A DNA stretch of 64,000 bases from Siccirubricoccus phaeus (GCF_008360935.1 NZ_SRXO01000022.1:1-64000); one strand, 5' to 3'; positions 7,188-15,458 are shown, counted from the first letter of the stretch. The notes: generated from the sequence alone by a model not told the origin. A program made the numbers and translations.

Positions 7188-7394
7188 ATGTGCGCCGTGC
7201 CGAAAGCCAATGACCCCGATAATGAGAGCGTGGATCGTGCCGCCTTGCGGTTGATGCTCAACTACGTGGAAGCCGAATGCCTACGGATCGGCGCGACGGA
7301 AGCCGCCCGTCACGCTGCCCTTGCCGCGGCGATGATGCCGCCGCCGGTACCCCCGGCGCCGCTGCCCCTGCCGCGGCGCAGCCGCATGCACTGA
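7188..7394 (+). CDS. Small hypothetical protein, 68 residues
   Basis: Start ATG 7188 is preceded by GGAG about 10 bases upstream, after an AT-richer stretch (7090-7175). Residues 1-50 look like an amphipathic helical segment (RAALRLMLNYVEAECLRIGA, then TEAARHAALAAAMM). The rest is Pro-rich with a basic end. I do not recognise a named family. The frame ends exactly at a short GC hairpin that could be its terminator, which supports a real transcription unit. Function unknown. Confidence 0.55.
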   Translation: MCAVPKANDPDNESVDRAALRLMLNYVEAECLRIGATEAARHAALAAAMMPPPVPPAPLPLPRRSRMH

Positions 7395-7411
7395 GACCCC
7401 CTTGAAGGGGT
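7395..7411 (+). terminator. Short terminator-like hairpin after the 68-residue gene
   Basis: GACCCC-CTTGAA-GGGGTC forms a 6-bp perfect GC stem directly after the stop codon. No T-run follows, which is common for terminators in very GC-rich genomes. Weak by itself. Confidence 0.4.
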
Positions 7412-8103
7412 CCCTGGGCCCTGCGCAGCTTGCCATACAGGCTGCCCTGGCTCGCTCCGGAGATGTCTTCCGCCATGGTGCGGCGCGCCTCCAATCCCTG
7501 CCGGCGCAGCCAGCGCCGGCGCCGTTGCGGCAGGGCCGCGGCCCTGAGCTGCGCACCGGCCCCGTCTCCCGGTCCCGTGCCCGATGGCCGCCGGGACGTG
7601 ATTTCGCAGGCCGGCCGGGCACGAGGCGCCCGGCCCGCTTATGCCCTCCGCCCGGCCGCGCTTTCGGTGGCTGGACCATGCGCCGTACCTGTCCTGGGCT
7701 TCCGCCCCGCGTCTGGCCTAGCGCTTTCCGCCCTTCGGTGACCTCCGGATGATCGCCATGGCGGAGGCCCCGCCACTCCGACGGATCGCCGGGCGACTTG
7801 GAAAATGCGACCAGACGAAGGGCCGGCGTCCTGCCCGCCAAGTTCGCTGGATTTCCAGCGAACGCAGCGGACAAGCAGGCCCCTGAAAACACAAGCCGGT
7901 GACCCGAGAACGAAGTCCGCAGGACTTCGGAGCGGGACACTAGAGCGGGTTCCCCGGGCACAGGCGGGGTGAAGCCGCTCCAGGCGGCCCGGCCGGGCAA
8001 TTCCCGCGCGTCCCGTCACCGCTCGCCGTCGCCGCACGGGCCGCTTCCCGCAGCCTGCGCCTTCCTGCACCCCGGGCTTTCGACGCTCGCCCGCGGCCGT
8101 CTG
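7412..8103. other. Intergenic region holding type B repeat copy 3 (7828-7946)
   Basis: About 690 bases without a gene I can support. The open frames on both strands are GC-driven, with no family resemblance. From 7828 to 7946 lies a type B repeat nearly identical to 5838-5957, with GAAGTCC-GCAGGACTTC and ending GGGACACTAGAGC. The remainder is GC-rich sequence without visible order. Confidence 0.5.
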
Positions 8104-8319
8104 TCAGGACCGCGCCTTCGGATCATGCGTGTGGTGCCGGTCCCGCTCCCCGCCGCCGCCGGAGACGCGGCTGCGGGTCGGGTTGGTCGGGCTGTTCGGC
8201 TGCGGCCCCTGGTCGTCGCGCGGGCGATGCGCTGCGCCATGGGTGCCGCCCTGGTGGCTGCTGCCCGGGCCGCCCTTGTCCCGTTCGGTATCGTGCTCGC
8301 CGCGCTGCTGCGTTGCCAT
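8104..8319 (-). CDS. Small, highly hydrophilic protein, 71 residues
   Basis: The sequence is almost free of large hydrophobic residues and rich in Gly, Arg, His, Asp and Gln (for example GEHDTERDKGGPGSSHQ, PRDDQGPQPNSPTNPTRSR). It looks intrinsically disordered, like some stress-induced small proteins. Its ATG at 8319 begins one base after the stop of the upstream 67-residue gene, and AGGA precedes it, suggesting co-translation. No named family was recognised. It could be a non-functional frame, but spacing and composition argue for a real gene. Confidence 0.5.
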   Translation of the reverse strand: MATQQRGEHDTERDKGGPGSSHQGGTHGAAHRPRDDQGPQPNSPTNPTRSRVSGGGGERDRHHTHDPKARS

Positions 8320-8320
8320 G

Positions 8321-8524
8321 CTAGCGGTCCTGGCTGTAGCCCTGATGGGTGGTGTTCTGCCGCAGATTCCCCTGCCGCCCCTGCTGGGCGAGGTTGCGGT
8401 CGCGCGCGTCGCTCGGCAGCGCCTCGCTTTCCTGCGTCCCGTCGCGCACCTGGTCGTCCTGCGGACCGGGCCCCTTCGGGCTGCGATTGGCCGGCGGCAC
8501 CGGCGGCAGATGGGCTTTGGACAT
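8321..8524 (-). CDS. Conserved small disordered protein (MSKAHLPPVPPANRSPKG type), 67 residues
   Basis: The N-terminus SKAHLPPVPPANRSPKGPG and the C-terminus NLAQQGRQGNLRQNTTHQGY match a small protein I recall from many alphaproteobacteria (unverified recall). It has no predicted membrane segment, is polar throughout and is probably disordered. Start ATG 8524 follows GGGGAGA at 8 bases. It precedes the 71-residue hydrophilic gene by one base, so the two form an operon. Function unknown; a stress or desiccation role would be a guess. Confidence 0.75.
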   Translation of the reverse strand: MSKAHLPPVPPANRSPKGPGPQDDQVRDGTQESEALPSDARDRNLAQQGRQGNLRQNTTHQGYSQDR

Positions 8525-8631
8525 GAAGCGTCTCCCCTGAAGCCTGGTCATCCGGCCCGGGCGGCGGCAATGCCCTCCGCCCCGGCCATGAGCCTGACCC
8601 AACGCCCGCCCGCCCGCCGTTGTTCCTTGCC

Positions 8632-10260
8632 TCAGCGCACCCACCAGCCCGGGGCCAGCACCCAATAGCCATCCGCCTGGCGCAGCAGATCCCGCTCCGG
8701 GCGGTGGGAGGCCTCGGCCAGCGCCAGGCTCGCCGCATCCCGCAGCACGTAGAGCGTGCCCGGCTCATAGGCGCCGCTCGCCAGTACCTCCGCCATGCGG
8801 GCGCGCAGCGCGGCGGCGGCGGCGCCATCCACCCGGGCCATGTAGATGCTGTCGGTCGGCAGCCGGGCCTCGGCGGCGAAGCGGGCGATGCTTTCCCAGC
8901 CCTCGCCCATATTCGCCGCCGGCACGGCGCGGACCCTGGCGTAGCGCGGCGCCGCCTCGGCCCAGAAGGGGTCGAACAGGCGCTGCGGCACGCCGGCGGG
9001 GGCGCCGGCCACCAGCCCGTGGCGCGCGGCGAGGCCCGGGGCCAGATCCGCCCATTGCAGCGCCAGCACCCCGGCCAGCACCCAGCCCAACCGCCGCCCG
9101 CCCCAGCGCCGCGCCGCCAGCGCCACCGCGGCGGCCAGCAGCGTATAGCCGGCTGGCCAGGCCATGCGCTCGGCATTCCGCAGGGCGGAGAGGCGGCGAA
9201 CCAGCGCCTCCGGCAGGGGCAGCTCCAGCAAGGTGCCGCCGCCCAGAGTGACATGCTGGGTCACGGCGAAACCCAGCAGCGCCAGCAGCACGGCGACCAG
9301 CGGCCAGAGGCGGCGCGGCGGGGCTTCAGGCGCCCGGGCGAAGGCGTAGGCGCCGAGCAGCAGCAGCGCCAGCCCGCCGGCGCCGAGATAGAGGCTGCCG
9401 GCCTCCCAATGGTCCGGGCCGGGCAGGTCCGGTAGCAGGGCGGACCACATGCCGCCATCCAGCCAGGCCAGCAGATCGGCATTCCAGGTGCCGTAGCCGC
9501 CCATCTCGCTGCCCGGGCCGCTGTCCAGCCCGCCCTGCAGCAGGAAGAAGCCGGCGAGCCAGAGGGCGCCGGCGATGGCGGCCGGCACCAGCAGCGCCTC
9601 CACGACGCTGCGGGGGGCGAGGCGGCGCAGCGCATCCGCCACCCAGAGCGGCACGGCCATGGCGAGCAGGTAGGAATGCACCAGCGCCGTCACCCCCAGC
9701 AGCGCCGCCCAGGCCAGGGCGCGCCAGGCGCCGCGCCCGGGGGAGGTGGCGAGCCACAGCGCCAGCAGCAGCAGGAACTGCCCCGCGAGCGGGGTATGGC
9801 CCAGCATGCGGTTGAGGAGCATGGGCTGCAGCGCCAGCAGCCCGGCGCCCATGGCGCGGGCCAGCGGCGCCCGGGTGGCGCGGCCCAGCAGCGCCCAGGC
9901 AGCCAGGCCCTGCAGGGCGCCGCAGAGGAACAGCCAGGGGCCGACATATTGCGGCAGCACCACCAGCCCGCGCAGCGCCTTGCCCAGCAGGGCGAGCAGC
10001 GGAATGGCATCGGCGAAGAAGATCGCCGTGCCCAGCTCCACGCCGTAATCCGGGTTGGCGCCGGGGGGCCAGGCCCAGGGGGAATGGACGAAATAGGTCC
10101 AGCCGAGCCAGAGCTGCACCGGATCCGGGCCCATGGGTCCGGCCAGGAGCCAGCCCTGGTTCCAGGGGTTCAGCGGCGCGAGGTGGAACACCAGCAGCAC
10201 CGGCAAGGTGCCAAGAAGTGCGGCCAGGGCCGCGGAGGCAAGAGTGGGACGATCCGGCAT
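8632..10260 (-). CDS. DUF6311-family multi-spanning membrane protein
   Basis: The 542-residue integral membrane protein has about 12 hydrophobic segments and a C-terminal ~110-residue soluble part (VPAANMGEGWESIARFA to the end). The N-terminal region has NPWNQGWLLAGPMGPDP, LGWTYFVHSPWAWPPG, NPDYGVELGTAIFFADAIPL and LALLGK. That D-x-x-x-HxxGW / WPxG / DSIPLLAL pattern is characteristic of DUF6311. These proteins resemble GT-C/mannosyltransferase-like membrane enzymes in layout, but the activity is not established. Start ATG 10260 is chosen because translation further upstream runs through a type C repeat. It lies downstream of rplI on the same strand, with a ~270-base repeat-filled gap, so it is probably separately transcribed. 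Confidence 0.8.
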   Translation of the reverse strand: MPDRPTLASAALAALLGTLPVLLVFHLAPLNPWNQGWLLAGPMGPDPVQLWLGWTYFVHSPWAWPPGANPDYGVELGTAIFFADAIPLLALLGKALRGLVVLPQYVGPWLFLCGALQGLAAWALLGRATRAPLARAMGAGLLALQPMLLNRMLGHTPLAGQFLLLLALWLATSPGRGAWRALAWAALLGVTALVHSYLLAMAVPLWVADALRRLAPRSVVEALLVPAAIAGALWLAGFFLLQGGLDSGPGSEMGGYGTWNADLLAWLDGGMWSALLPDLPGPDHWEAGSLYLGAGGLALLLLGAYAFARAPEAPPRRLWPLVAVLLALLGFAVTQHVTLGGGTLLELPLPEALVRRLSALRNAERMAWPAGYTLLAAAVALAARRWGGRRLGWVLAGVLALQWADLAPGLAARHGLVAGAPAGVPQRLFDPFWAEAAPRYARVRAVPAANMGEGWESIARFAAEARLPTDSIYMARVDGAAAAALRARMAEVLASGAYEPGTLYVLRDAASLALAEASHRPERDLLRQADGYWVLAPGWWVR

Positions 10261-10317
10261 CGGCGGGCAGGAAGCCGGCCGGGAGCGCGATGCGCAATGG
10301 GGGAGGGGCTGACAGTC

Positions 10318-10515
10318 GCGTGGGATGGGGGCTTCGCCCCCTGGCCCCCCCAGCAGGGGGCGTTGCCCCCTGCACCCCCGCCGGGGGGAAGAGCTTCTCC
10401 CCGGACCCCGCCCAAAGTTTTGCGCCTCGGCCAACGGGTCCAAGACGCGTGGTTTCCGAAGACCCTTCGGCCTTGGCGAGGGGGGTCGGACGTACTGCGT
10501 CCAACGAGGAGGGCA
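10318..10515. repeat. Type C GC-rich mosaic repeat, copy 2
   Basis: Nested hairpins GGGGGCTTCGCCCCC, CAGGGGGCGTTGCCCCCTG and GGGGGGAAGAGCTTCTCCCC, followed by a diverged tail with GAAGACCCTTCGGCCTTGG. It lies directly beyond the stop codon of rplI (leftward), consistent with an end-of-operon terminator for the ribosomal cluster. Confidence 0.75.
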
Positions 10516-10531
10516 GCGCCCTCCCTCAGCC

Positions 10532-11086
10532 CTACCGCTCCTCGATCGCCGCCCCGATCTCCGCCCGCAGCTCTTCCTCGAGCGTCGGCTCCTCCTCGCG
10601 GACGATCTCCTCGCCGCGCGCCTGGCGCTCCGCTTCCTCGACGGAGCGGGCGACGTTCACCTGGATGGGCAGCAGCACCTCCGGGTGCAGCTCGATATTC
10701 ACCGTGGTGACGCCGAGCGTCTTGATCGGCTGCGGCAGCAGCACCTGGCTGCGCGCCACCGAAAGCCCCGCCTCCTTCGCCGCATCGGCGATGTCCCGCG
10801 GCGAGACGCTGCCGTACAGCCCGCCGCTCTCGCCCGCCTGGCGGATGAGCATGACGGAAAGCCCGGCGACGCGCTCGGCGATGCGCTCCGCCTCCTCGCG
10901 GCGCTTCAGGTTCTCGGCTTCCAGATGCGCCCGCTGCGCCTCGAAGGCCGCGATGTTCTCCTTCGTCGCGCGGATCGCCTTGCCGAGCGGGAGCAGGTAG
11001 TTGCGCGCATAGCCCGGGCGGACCTTCACCAGCTCGCCCATCTGGCCGAGCTTGTCGACGCGCTGCTTCAGGATGAGTTCGATCAT
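10532..11086 (-). CDS. rplI: 50S ribosomal protein L9
   Basis: 184 residues. The N-terminal domain is classical L9 ([20 protein letters not shown], then [16 protein letters not shown]), followed by the long connecting helix (about 50-75) and the C-terminal RNA-binding domain ([26 protein letters not shown]). It exceeds the usual ~150 residues through an acidic C-terminal tail rich in Glu ([20 protein letters not shown]). It is the last gene of the rpsF-rpsR-DUF2232-rplI cluster, 16 bases after the DUF2232 gene. Confidence 0.97.
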   Translation of the reverse strand: MIELILKQRVDKLGQMGELVKVRPGYARNYLLPLGKAIRATKENIAAFEAQRAHLEAENLKRREEAERIAERVAGLSVMLIRQAGESGGLYGSVSPRDIADAAKEAGLSVARSQVLLPQPIKTLGVTTVNIELHPEVLLPIQVNVARSVEEAERQARGEEIVREEEPTLEEELRAEIGAAIEER

Positions 11087-11102
11087 TGGCTTTCGCCTTT
11101 CG

Positions 11103-12026
11103 TCAACTGTTGCGCGGCGCCGCGCGCCGCCGGAATTGGTCGTAGAGGCCGAGGCCGATCAGGCCGGGGCCCATCACCTGCAGGAACATCGCCAGCAGCA
11201 GATAGAAGGCGGCGAGCATCAACGGCCGGGACTGCCGCCCTTCCAGCCGCCGATGCACCCCCGCCACCCCCTGCAGGAAGAGCGGGATGAGCAGCAGCAG
11301 CAGGGCGGAAAGCGGCAGCACCGCCTCCGGCGCCGCCAGATAGGCGAGCGCCGCGACGGGCGGCAGCAGCGGGTACCAGCCCGGCAGCCGCACCGCGGAC
11401 CAGGCGGGCATCCCGGCTACCGGCAGGCCGCAGCGCGCCAGCAGCCGCAGCGCCGCCGCGGCCTGGCCGAGCAGCGCGAGCGCCGCCCAGAAGCCCAACG
11501 CCCCCGCCTTCAGCCGCACCAGCGTGGTCACCAGCCCTTCCGAGGCCGGCACGCCGAGCCGGTCCAGCACCACCTCCACCACCGCGCGCAGCGTCGCGTC
11601 CACCCCGCCATCATCGGCGAGGAAGAGGGCGGTGAGCAGCAATACGGCCAGCGGCCAGAGGCCGAGCAGCGCGAGCGGCAGGCCAAGGGCGTAGCCACCC
11701 CGCCGCTGCCCCGCGAGAAGCAGCAGCGGCACCGGCGCCGCGGCGGTGGCCAGCAGGATGAACGCCGGGGCGAGGCCCGCCGTGACGCCCACCAGCAGCA
11801 CCGCCAGCGCCCCGCCCAGCACGGCGGCCGTGACGCCGAAGCCGAAGCCCGCGGCGAACAGCGGCAGGCCGGCCAGCCAGAAGCTGAGCGTGCCGCCCGG
11901 CAGGCCGCGCAGCGCCCAGACCAGCAGGAAGGCGGCGGCGAATCCCGCCGCCCCCGCGGCCAGAAGCCGCGGGCTGCCGGTATTGCCTGCCTGTTGCTGC
12001 GGCCCGGTCGCCGTCACCGCGCGCAT
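11103..12026 (-). CDS. DUF2232 domain membrane protein
   Basis: The 307-residue protein has about 8 hydrophobic segments ([59 protein letters not shown] and others). Its position between rpsR and rplI is where DUF2232 proteins (YybS-like) typically sit in alphaproteobacteria. The role is unknown; relatives look like S-component or polytopic transporters. The start 12026 lies 30 bases after the rpsR stop, consistent with one transcript. Confidence 0.85.
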   Translation of the reverse strand: MRAVTATGPQQQAGNTGSPRLLAAGAAGFAAAFLLVWALRGLPGGTLSFWLAGLPLFAAGFGFGVTAAVLGGALAVLLVGVTAGLAPAFILLATAAAPVPLLLLAGQRRGGYALGLPLALLGLWPLAVLLLTALFLADDGGVDATLRAVVEVVLDRLGVPASEGLVTTLVRLKAGALGFWAALALLGQAAAALRLLARCGLPVAGMPAWSAVRLPGWYPLLPPVAALAYLAAPEAVLPLSALLLLLIPLFLQGVAGVHRRLEGRQSRPLMLAAFYLLLAMFLQVMGPGLIGLGLYDQFRRRAAPRNS

Positions 12027-12056
12027 CCCCTGTGCTGCCTGGTGGCGCCGCCCTGC

Positions 12057-12344
12057 CTAGTCGTTGATGACGTAGGGCAGGAGGGCGAGGAAGCGGGCGC
12101 GCTTGATGGCATTCGCCAGCTCCCGCTGCTTCTTCGCGCTGACGGCCGTGATGCGGCTCGGCACGATCTTCCCGCGCTCCGACAGGAAGCGGGAGAGCAG
12201 GCGGACATCCTTGTAGTCGATCTTCGGCGCATTGGGGCCGGAGAAGGGGCAGGATTTCCGGCGCCGGTAGAAGGGCCGGCGGGCGCCGACGGCAGGGCGG
12301 CGGGCGGCCGGGTTCAGGTCGGCGGGCGGGGTCAGGTCGGACAT
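12057..12344 (-). CDS. rpsR: 30S ribosomal protein S18
   Basis: 95 residues. The family core is clear: [52 protein letters not shown] and [13 protein letters not shown]18 binds S6 on the 30S platform. The N-terminus has a slightly extended Pro/Ala/Arg tract. It is encoded six bases after rpsF, as expected for co-translated partners. Confidence 0.97.
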   Translation of the reverse strand: MSDLTPPADLNPAARRPAVGARRPFYRRRKSCPFSGPNAPKIDYKDVRLLSRFLSERGKIVPSRITAVSAKKQRELANAIKRARFLALLPYVIND

Positions 12345-12350
12345 GCTGGC

Positions 12351-12821
12351 TTACTCCGCTTCGCCCATGGAGGGTTCGATCTCGTCGCGCGGGCGGGCGC
12401 GGAATTCCTCGCGCTCATCGCCCCGGTCGCGGCGGCCGCTGCTGAACCGGCCCGGCGGGCGCGGGCCGCGGAAGCCGCGCTCGCGCTCCCGGTCGTCGCC
12501 GCGGCGGGCGAGGATGGCGGAGGGTGCCTCGTCGATCGCCTCGATGCGGAGCGTCATCTCGCGCAGCACGTCCTCGTTCAGGCCGAGCTGGCGTTCCGCT
12601 TCCTGCATCGCCGCCGGCGTGGCGTCGATGCCGAGGAGCATGTAATGCCCCTTGCGGTTCTTCTTGATCTTGTAGGCGAGGCCACGGAGGCCCCAGTACT
12701 CACGCTTCTTCACCTCCCCGCCCTGTTCGGCGAGGACCGCGGTGATCTGGTCGGCGATGGCGTCGACCTGCTGTTGCGTGACGTCGTTGCGTGCGATGAA
12801 CACGCATTCGTAGAGCGGCAT
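12351..12821 (-). CDS. rpsF: 30S ribosomal protein S6
   Basis: 156 residues. It begins MPLYECVFIARNDVTQQQVD with the family motifs EYWGLRGLAYKIKKNRKGHY and MLLGIDATPAAMQEAERQLG. The last ~50 residues are a charged Arg/Glu/Gly-rich extension (RRGDDRERERGFRG, DRGDEREEFRARP), longer than the ~95-135 residue norm and probably disordered. ATG 12821 is preceded by GAGGGGG. It is the first gene of the cluster, so its promoter should lie in 12822-12960. Confidence 0.97.
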   Translation of the reverse strand: MPLYECVFIARNDVTQQQVDAIADQITAVLAEQGGEVKKREYWGLRGLAYKIKKNRKGHYMLLGIDATPAAMQEAERQLGLNEDVLREMTLRIEAIDEAPSAILARRGDDRERERGFRGPRPPGRFSSGRRDRGDEREEFRARPRDEIEPSMGEAE

Positions 12822-12973
12822 ATGTGACCCCCTCTGGCTGTCTCAGCCCCCGGGACCGGGCGGGATGCCACGGGCACGAATTGGGGCATAGCCGCGCGCG
12901 ATGCCTCCGCGGGCGGCAGGGAAGCGCGGCGTAAAGCACGGGCGGGGGGTGGGGTGCAAGGGAGCGGAATTTA

Positions 12974-12991
12974 TTCCTTGACTATAAGGAA
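12974..12991. promoter_or_regulatory. Inverted repeat overlapping a possible promoter (operator candidate)
   Basis: TTCCTT-GACTAT-AAGGAA is a perfect 6-6-6 palindrome in an AT-rich island. TTGACT (12978-12983) inside it can serve as a -35. Seventeen bases later TACATG (13001-13006) could be a poor -10, and AGGAGGT (13014-13020) with ATG 13028 follows. The TTCCTTATAGTCAAGGAA form is reminiscent of operators bound by antitoxin-type repressors. That comparison is inference. Confidence 0.5.
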
Positions 12992-13027
12992 CAAAATGGG
13001 TACATGGCGGCGCAGGAGGTACCGCGC

Positions 13028-13774
13028 ATGGCCCTGGTCCCGATCTCCGAACGAAGCCTCCGGGAGGCGATGCGCGAGCCGCGCTACTGGCAGGCCGGGC
13101 ATCCCGAACGCGAAGCCTTTGGCCGCTGGGTAAGCCAGGGGTGGCAGGCGCTGTACGGCAAGGATGGGCCTGGGACTTCGGGCGGCGTGGTTTTCGTTCG
13201 CGCTTACAGCCGCGTGCGGAACGGCAAGGTCGAGGAGGTTGGGGCGCATCTGCGTTCCGCGGCGGAGCGAGACGGCGCCGCCGGTGATGCCAAGGAGCCG
13301 TCCGTCGATGGGGACATAATCCCGGTCATGGGGAGGCGGGGAGCCGCATGGGGGATTGCCAGGGAGTATTTGGAGCGGCTGAGGCGGCAGGGTTCCGGTC
13401 TGCCCGGTTCGAGGCCAGCAGCACCTCCTGCGCCGCCGCGCGCTGGCGCCGCCATCGCACCGCGGCCGAACCATCAGGATTTGCTGCGGCAGTTGCGCGA
13501 TGATGCGCGCTTCGAAAACACCACGAAGGGCAACACCACGATCTGGGGGTTGAACGGGGGACGGGCACGTTTGGAACGCGAATTCGACCGTTTTCAACCT
13601 GGCAACGTGCAGTCTGGAGCAAGTGGGAGTGGTCCGTATCGCGTGGGCGAACTCCCTGACGGCCTGCGCATCGTTGCTCGAGGCAGTCGCGACGGCCGGC
13701 CCACGCTCCAGGTGCAGCGTGTCTCCCCCAACGGCTCGATCCGCACCTTGGAAGAATTCCGCTTTGCCGAATAG
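13028..13774 (+). CDS. Two-domain protein resembling an orphan polymorphic-toxin C-terminus
   Basis: 248 residues, not assigned to a named family. Residues ~50-77 (GGVVFVRAYSRVRNGKVEEV, then GAHLRS) resemble the V-x-VRAY-x-R...G...V-x-HxRS motif common just before toxin domains in polymorphic toxins. A Pro/Ala linker (~118-145) leads to a ~100-residue C-terminal domain (RFENTTKGNTTIWGLNGG..., LPDGLRIVARGSRDGRPTLQ). Its LPDG...R...DGRPTL-V pattern also recalls secreted toxin ends (recall, unverified). There is no signal peptide and no large secretion module. Start 13028 is chosen for AGGAGGT at 7 bases, over an upstream ATG at 13004. G+C looks lower than in the neighbours. The next gene follows at 10 bases. 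Confidence 0.6.
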   Translation: MALVPISERSLREAMREPRYWQAGHPEREAFGRWVSQGWQALYGKDGPGTSGGVVFVRAYSRVRNGKVEEVGAHLRSAAERDGAAGDAKEPSVDGDIIPVMGRRGAAWGIAREYLERLRRQGSGLPGSRPAAPPAPPRAGAAIAPRPNHQDLLRQLRDDARFENTTKGNTTIWGLNGGRARLEREFDRFQPGNVQSGASGSGPYRVGELPDGLRIVARGSRDGRPTLQVQRVSPNGSIRTLEEFRFAE

Positions 13775-13784
13775 GAGGTTGAGT

Positions 13785-14402
13785 ATGTCGTCGACCAGCC
13801 AGGATCCAATTCTCATCGGACTTCCCGACGATCTGAAGGCGCCTCGCTTCGAGCCTGCCGGGGACGCCGCAGCCCAGATCGCGCTCAACGGACAAGCCGG
13901 CGAAATGGTGGAAGTCTACGATAACCCGTATGGGCAAAGGGATGTGCGGTTCGCCGCCAGGTGGCTCAAGGAGCGCGATTGGGCCGTCATCCTTCTGCCC
14001 CGCGATGTACTGAACGTCAGCGAAGACATCGACCGGATCGCCGGGGCGGTCACCGGTGCCGGCGTTGGCACGATGATCGGGCTTGGGCTGGACGCGGCAT
14101 TGCCTGGCCCCTTCGCGGCATGGCGCCTCAAGCCGGATGGAACGACCCTCAACATCTTCTTCATGGCACATGTGGCGGCTGCCAGCCTGGTCTTCGCCCC
14201 GGACCGACGGCTGGCCATTCTGGACGATGGCGAGTGCCTCGTCCTTGCCGGACCCGCAGGATTCGTCCGCCGTGCGGTCGGCGAGGTGGGCGCAGCATGG
14301 CATTACTTCGAAACGGAACGACGCGCGGAAGAACGCTTCGGTCGTCCGGGCTGGCTGCTCGATGTCCTGGCGCACTACCAGCCCTTCGCCCTGGCGGCAT
14401 GA
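13785..14402 (+). CDS. Hypothetical protein paired with the toxin-like gene; possible immunity protein
   Basis: 205 residues, acidic and soluble, with no signal peptide and no clear membrane anchor. Features include VEVYDNPYGQRDVRFAARWL, ERDWAVILLPRDVLN, a Gly-rich hydrophobic stretch (IAGAVTGAGVGTMIGLGLDA) and ILDDGECLVLAG. ATG 13785 is 10 bases after the preceding stop with an ideal AGGAGG at 6 bases, so the two genes are one transcription unit. I do not recognise the family. The immunity role is inferred only from gene order, size and acidity. It could equally be an unrelated accessory protein. Confidence 0.6.
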   Translation: MSSTSQDPILIGLPDDLKAPRFEPAGDAAAQIALNGQAGEMVEVYDNPYGQRDVRFAARWLKERDWAVILLPRDVLNVSEDIDRIAGAVTGAGVGTMIGLGLDAALPGPFAAWRLKPDGTTLNIFFMAHVAAASLVFAPDRRLAILDDGECLVLAGPAGFVRRAVGEVGAAWHYFETERRAEERFGRPGWLLDVLAHYQPFALAA

Positions 14403-14492
14403 GTGCGGTTCGGTCCTGACGCACCGGGAGCCGACGGATCGCGCCTGCCCGGCAGGTCTCACCTTCGAATGTCTGGGGGAGGCTGCTCCCGC

Positions 14493-15458
14493 CTACCGCC
14501 GCCGCAGCACCAGCGTCGTCCAGGGCCCGACATCCAGCCGGCGGTCCAGCACCAGCCCCTGGCGCCGATGCGCCGCCAGCACCATCCGCGCCTGGGTGCC
14601 GAGCAGCCCGGCGAGGATCGCCGTGCCCCCCGGCGCCAGGTGCAGCGCCAGCGGCCGGGCCATGGCGCAGAGCGGGCGGGCCAGGATATTGGCGAAGACC
14701 AGGTCGAATTGCCGGCCGCGCAGCAGGTGGTGGCGCCAGCCATCCGCCAGCGCCGCCCGGATCAGCCCGCCATAGCCGTTCAGCCGGGCATTCTCCCCGG
14801 CGATGCGGACCGACCAGGGCTCGATATCCGTCGCCAGCACCGGCCGCTTCAGCAGCTTCGCCGCGGCCAGCGCCAGGATGGCGGAGCCGGTGCCGAGATC
14901 CAGCACCCGAAGCGGCCGGCGATGCGCCACCGCATCCAGCGCCATCAGGCAGCCCTGGGTCGAGGCATGCTCGCCGCTGCCGAAGGCGAGGCCGGCATCG
15001 AGCCGCAGCACCACCCGCCCGGGCGTCCAGGGATTTTCCACATGGGTCGGGCGGATGACGAAGCGGCCGATGCCGAACTCCGCAAAACTCTCGACGGTGC
15101 GGGCCAGCCAGCCCTCCGCCTCGATCGGCCCGGCCTGGAGCGCCGGCGGTGCGATGCCCGTCACCAGCGCGGCCAGCGCCAGGGCGCCGGCCAGCTCATC
15201 CGCCTTTGCGCCCGCTTCCCGCACGCCCTCAATGCGCCAGGTGTCGGTCGCCTCGTCCCGGACATAGGCGACCGTCGCGCAGACGGTCTGCAAGGCGGCC
15301 TCGAAGGCCGGCACCGCTTCCTCCGGCAACCCGTCGATCGCCAGCAACTCCAGCGGCTCCGCCCGGCGGCGGGAGAGGTCGCCGGGCCACACCGGCAGCC
15401 TGGCCGGCCGATTCAGACCTTCGCGGCTGTCGCCGCTGCGGTCATCGGACGGCGCCAT
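14493..15458 (-). CDS. prmA: 50S ribosomal protein L11 methyltransferase PrmA
   Basis: 321 residues. PrmA trimethylates ribosomal protein L11 using SAM. The C-terminal Rossmann methyltransferase shows motif I VLDLGTGSAILALAAAKL, ATDIEPWSVRIAGENARLNG (acidic loop) and FDLVFANILARPL with the N-x-x-x-x-P-L motif. AFGSGEHASTQGCL precedes motif I, as in PrmA. The ATG at 15458 overlaps the uvrD stop (TGATG), so the genes are translationally coupled. The first ~18 residues come from a palindromic repeat (see 15407-15449). An alternative GTG at 15392 would exclude it. Confidence 0.93.
   Translation of the reverse strand: MAPSDDRSGDSREGLNRPARLPVWPGDLSRRRAEPLELLAIDGLPEEAVPAFEAALQTVCATVAYVRDEATDTWRIEGVREAGAKADELAGALALAALVTGIAPPALQAGPIEAEGWLARTVESFAEFGIGRFVIRPTHVENPWTPGRVVLRLDAGLAFGSGEHASTQGCLMALDAVAHRRPLRVLDLGTGSAILALAAAKLLKRPVLATDIEPWSVRIAGENARLNGYGGLIRAALADGWRHHLLRGRQFDLVFANILARPLCAMARPLALHLAPGGTAILAGLLGTQARMVLAAHRRQGLVLDRRLDVGPWTTLVLRRR
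15407..15449 (-). repeat. Palindromic element read in frame at the N-terminus of PrmA
   Basis: 43 bases that match 50679-50721 (start of an MFS gene) at about 40 of 43 positions, in the same orientation and reading frame. It encodes DDRSGDSREGLNRP. The core GACC-x-CGCGGC...GCCGC-x-GCGGTC is self-complementary. It also carries a GATTC site. It is not seen elsewhere in the window. Confidence 0.8.

Noticed and set aside
7258-7494. Leftward 78-codon frame (MAEDISGASQGSLYGKLRRA)
   Set aside because: It overlaps the better-supported 68-residue gene, and its C-terminal half is a shadow of that gene.
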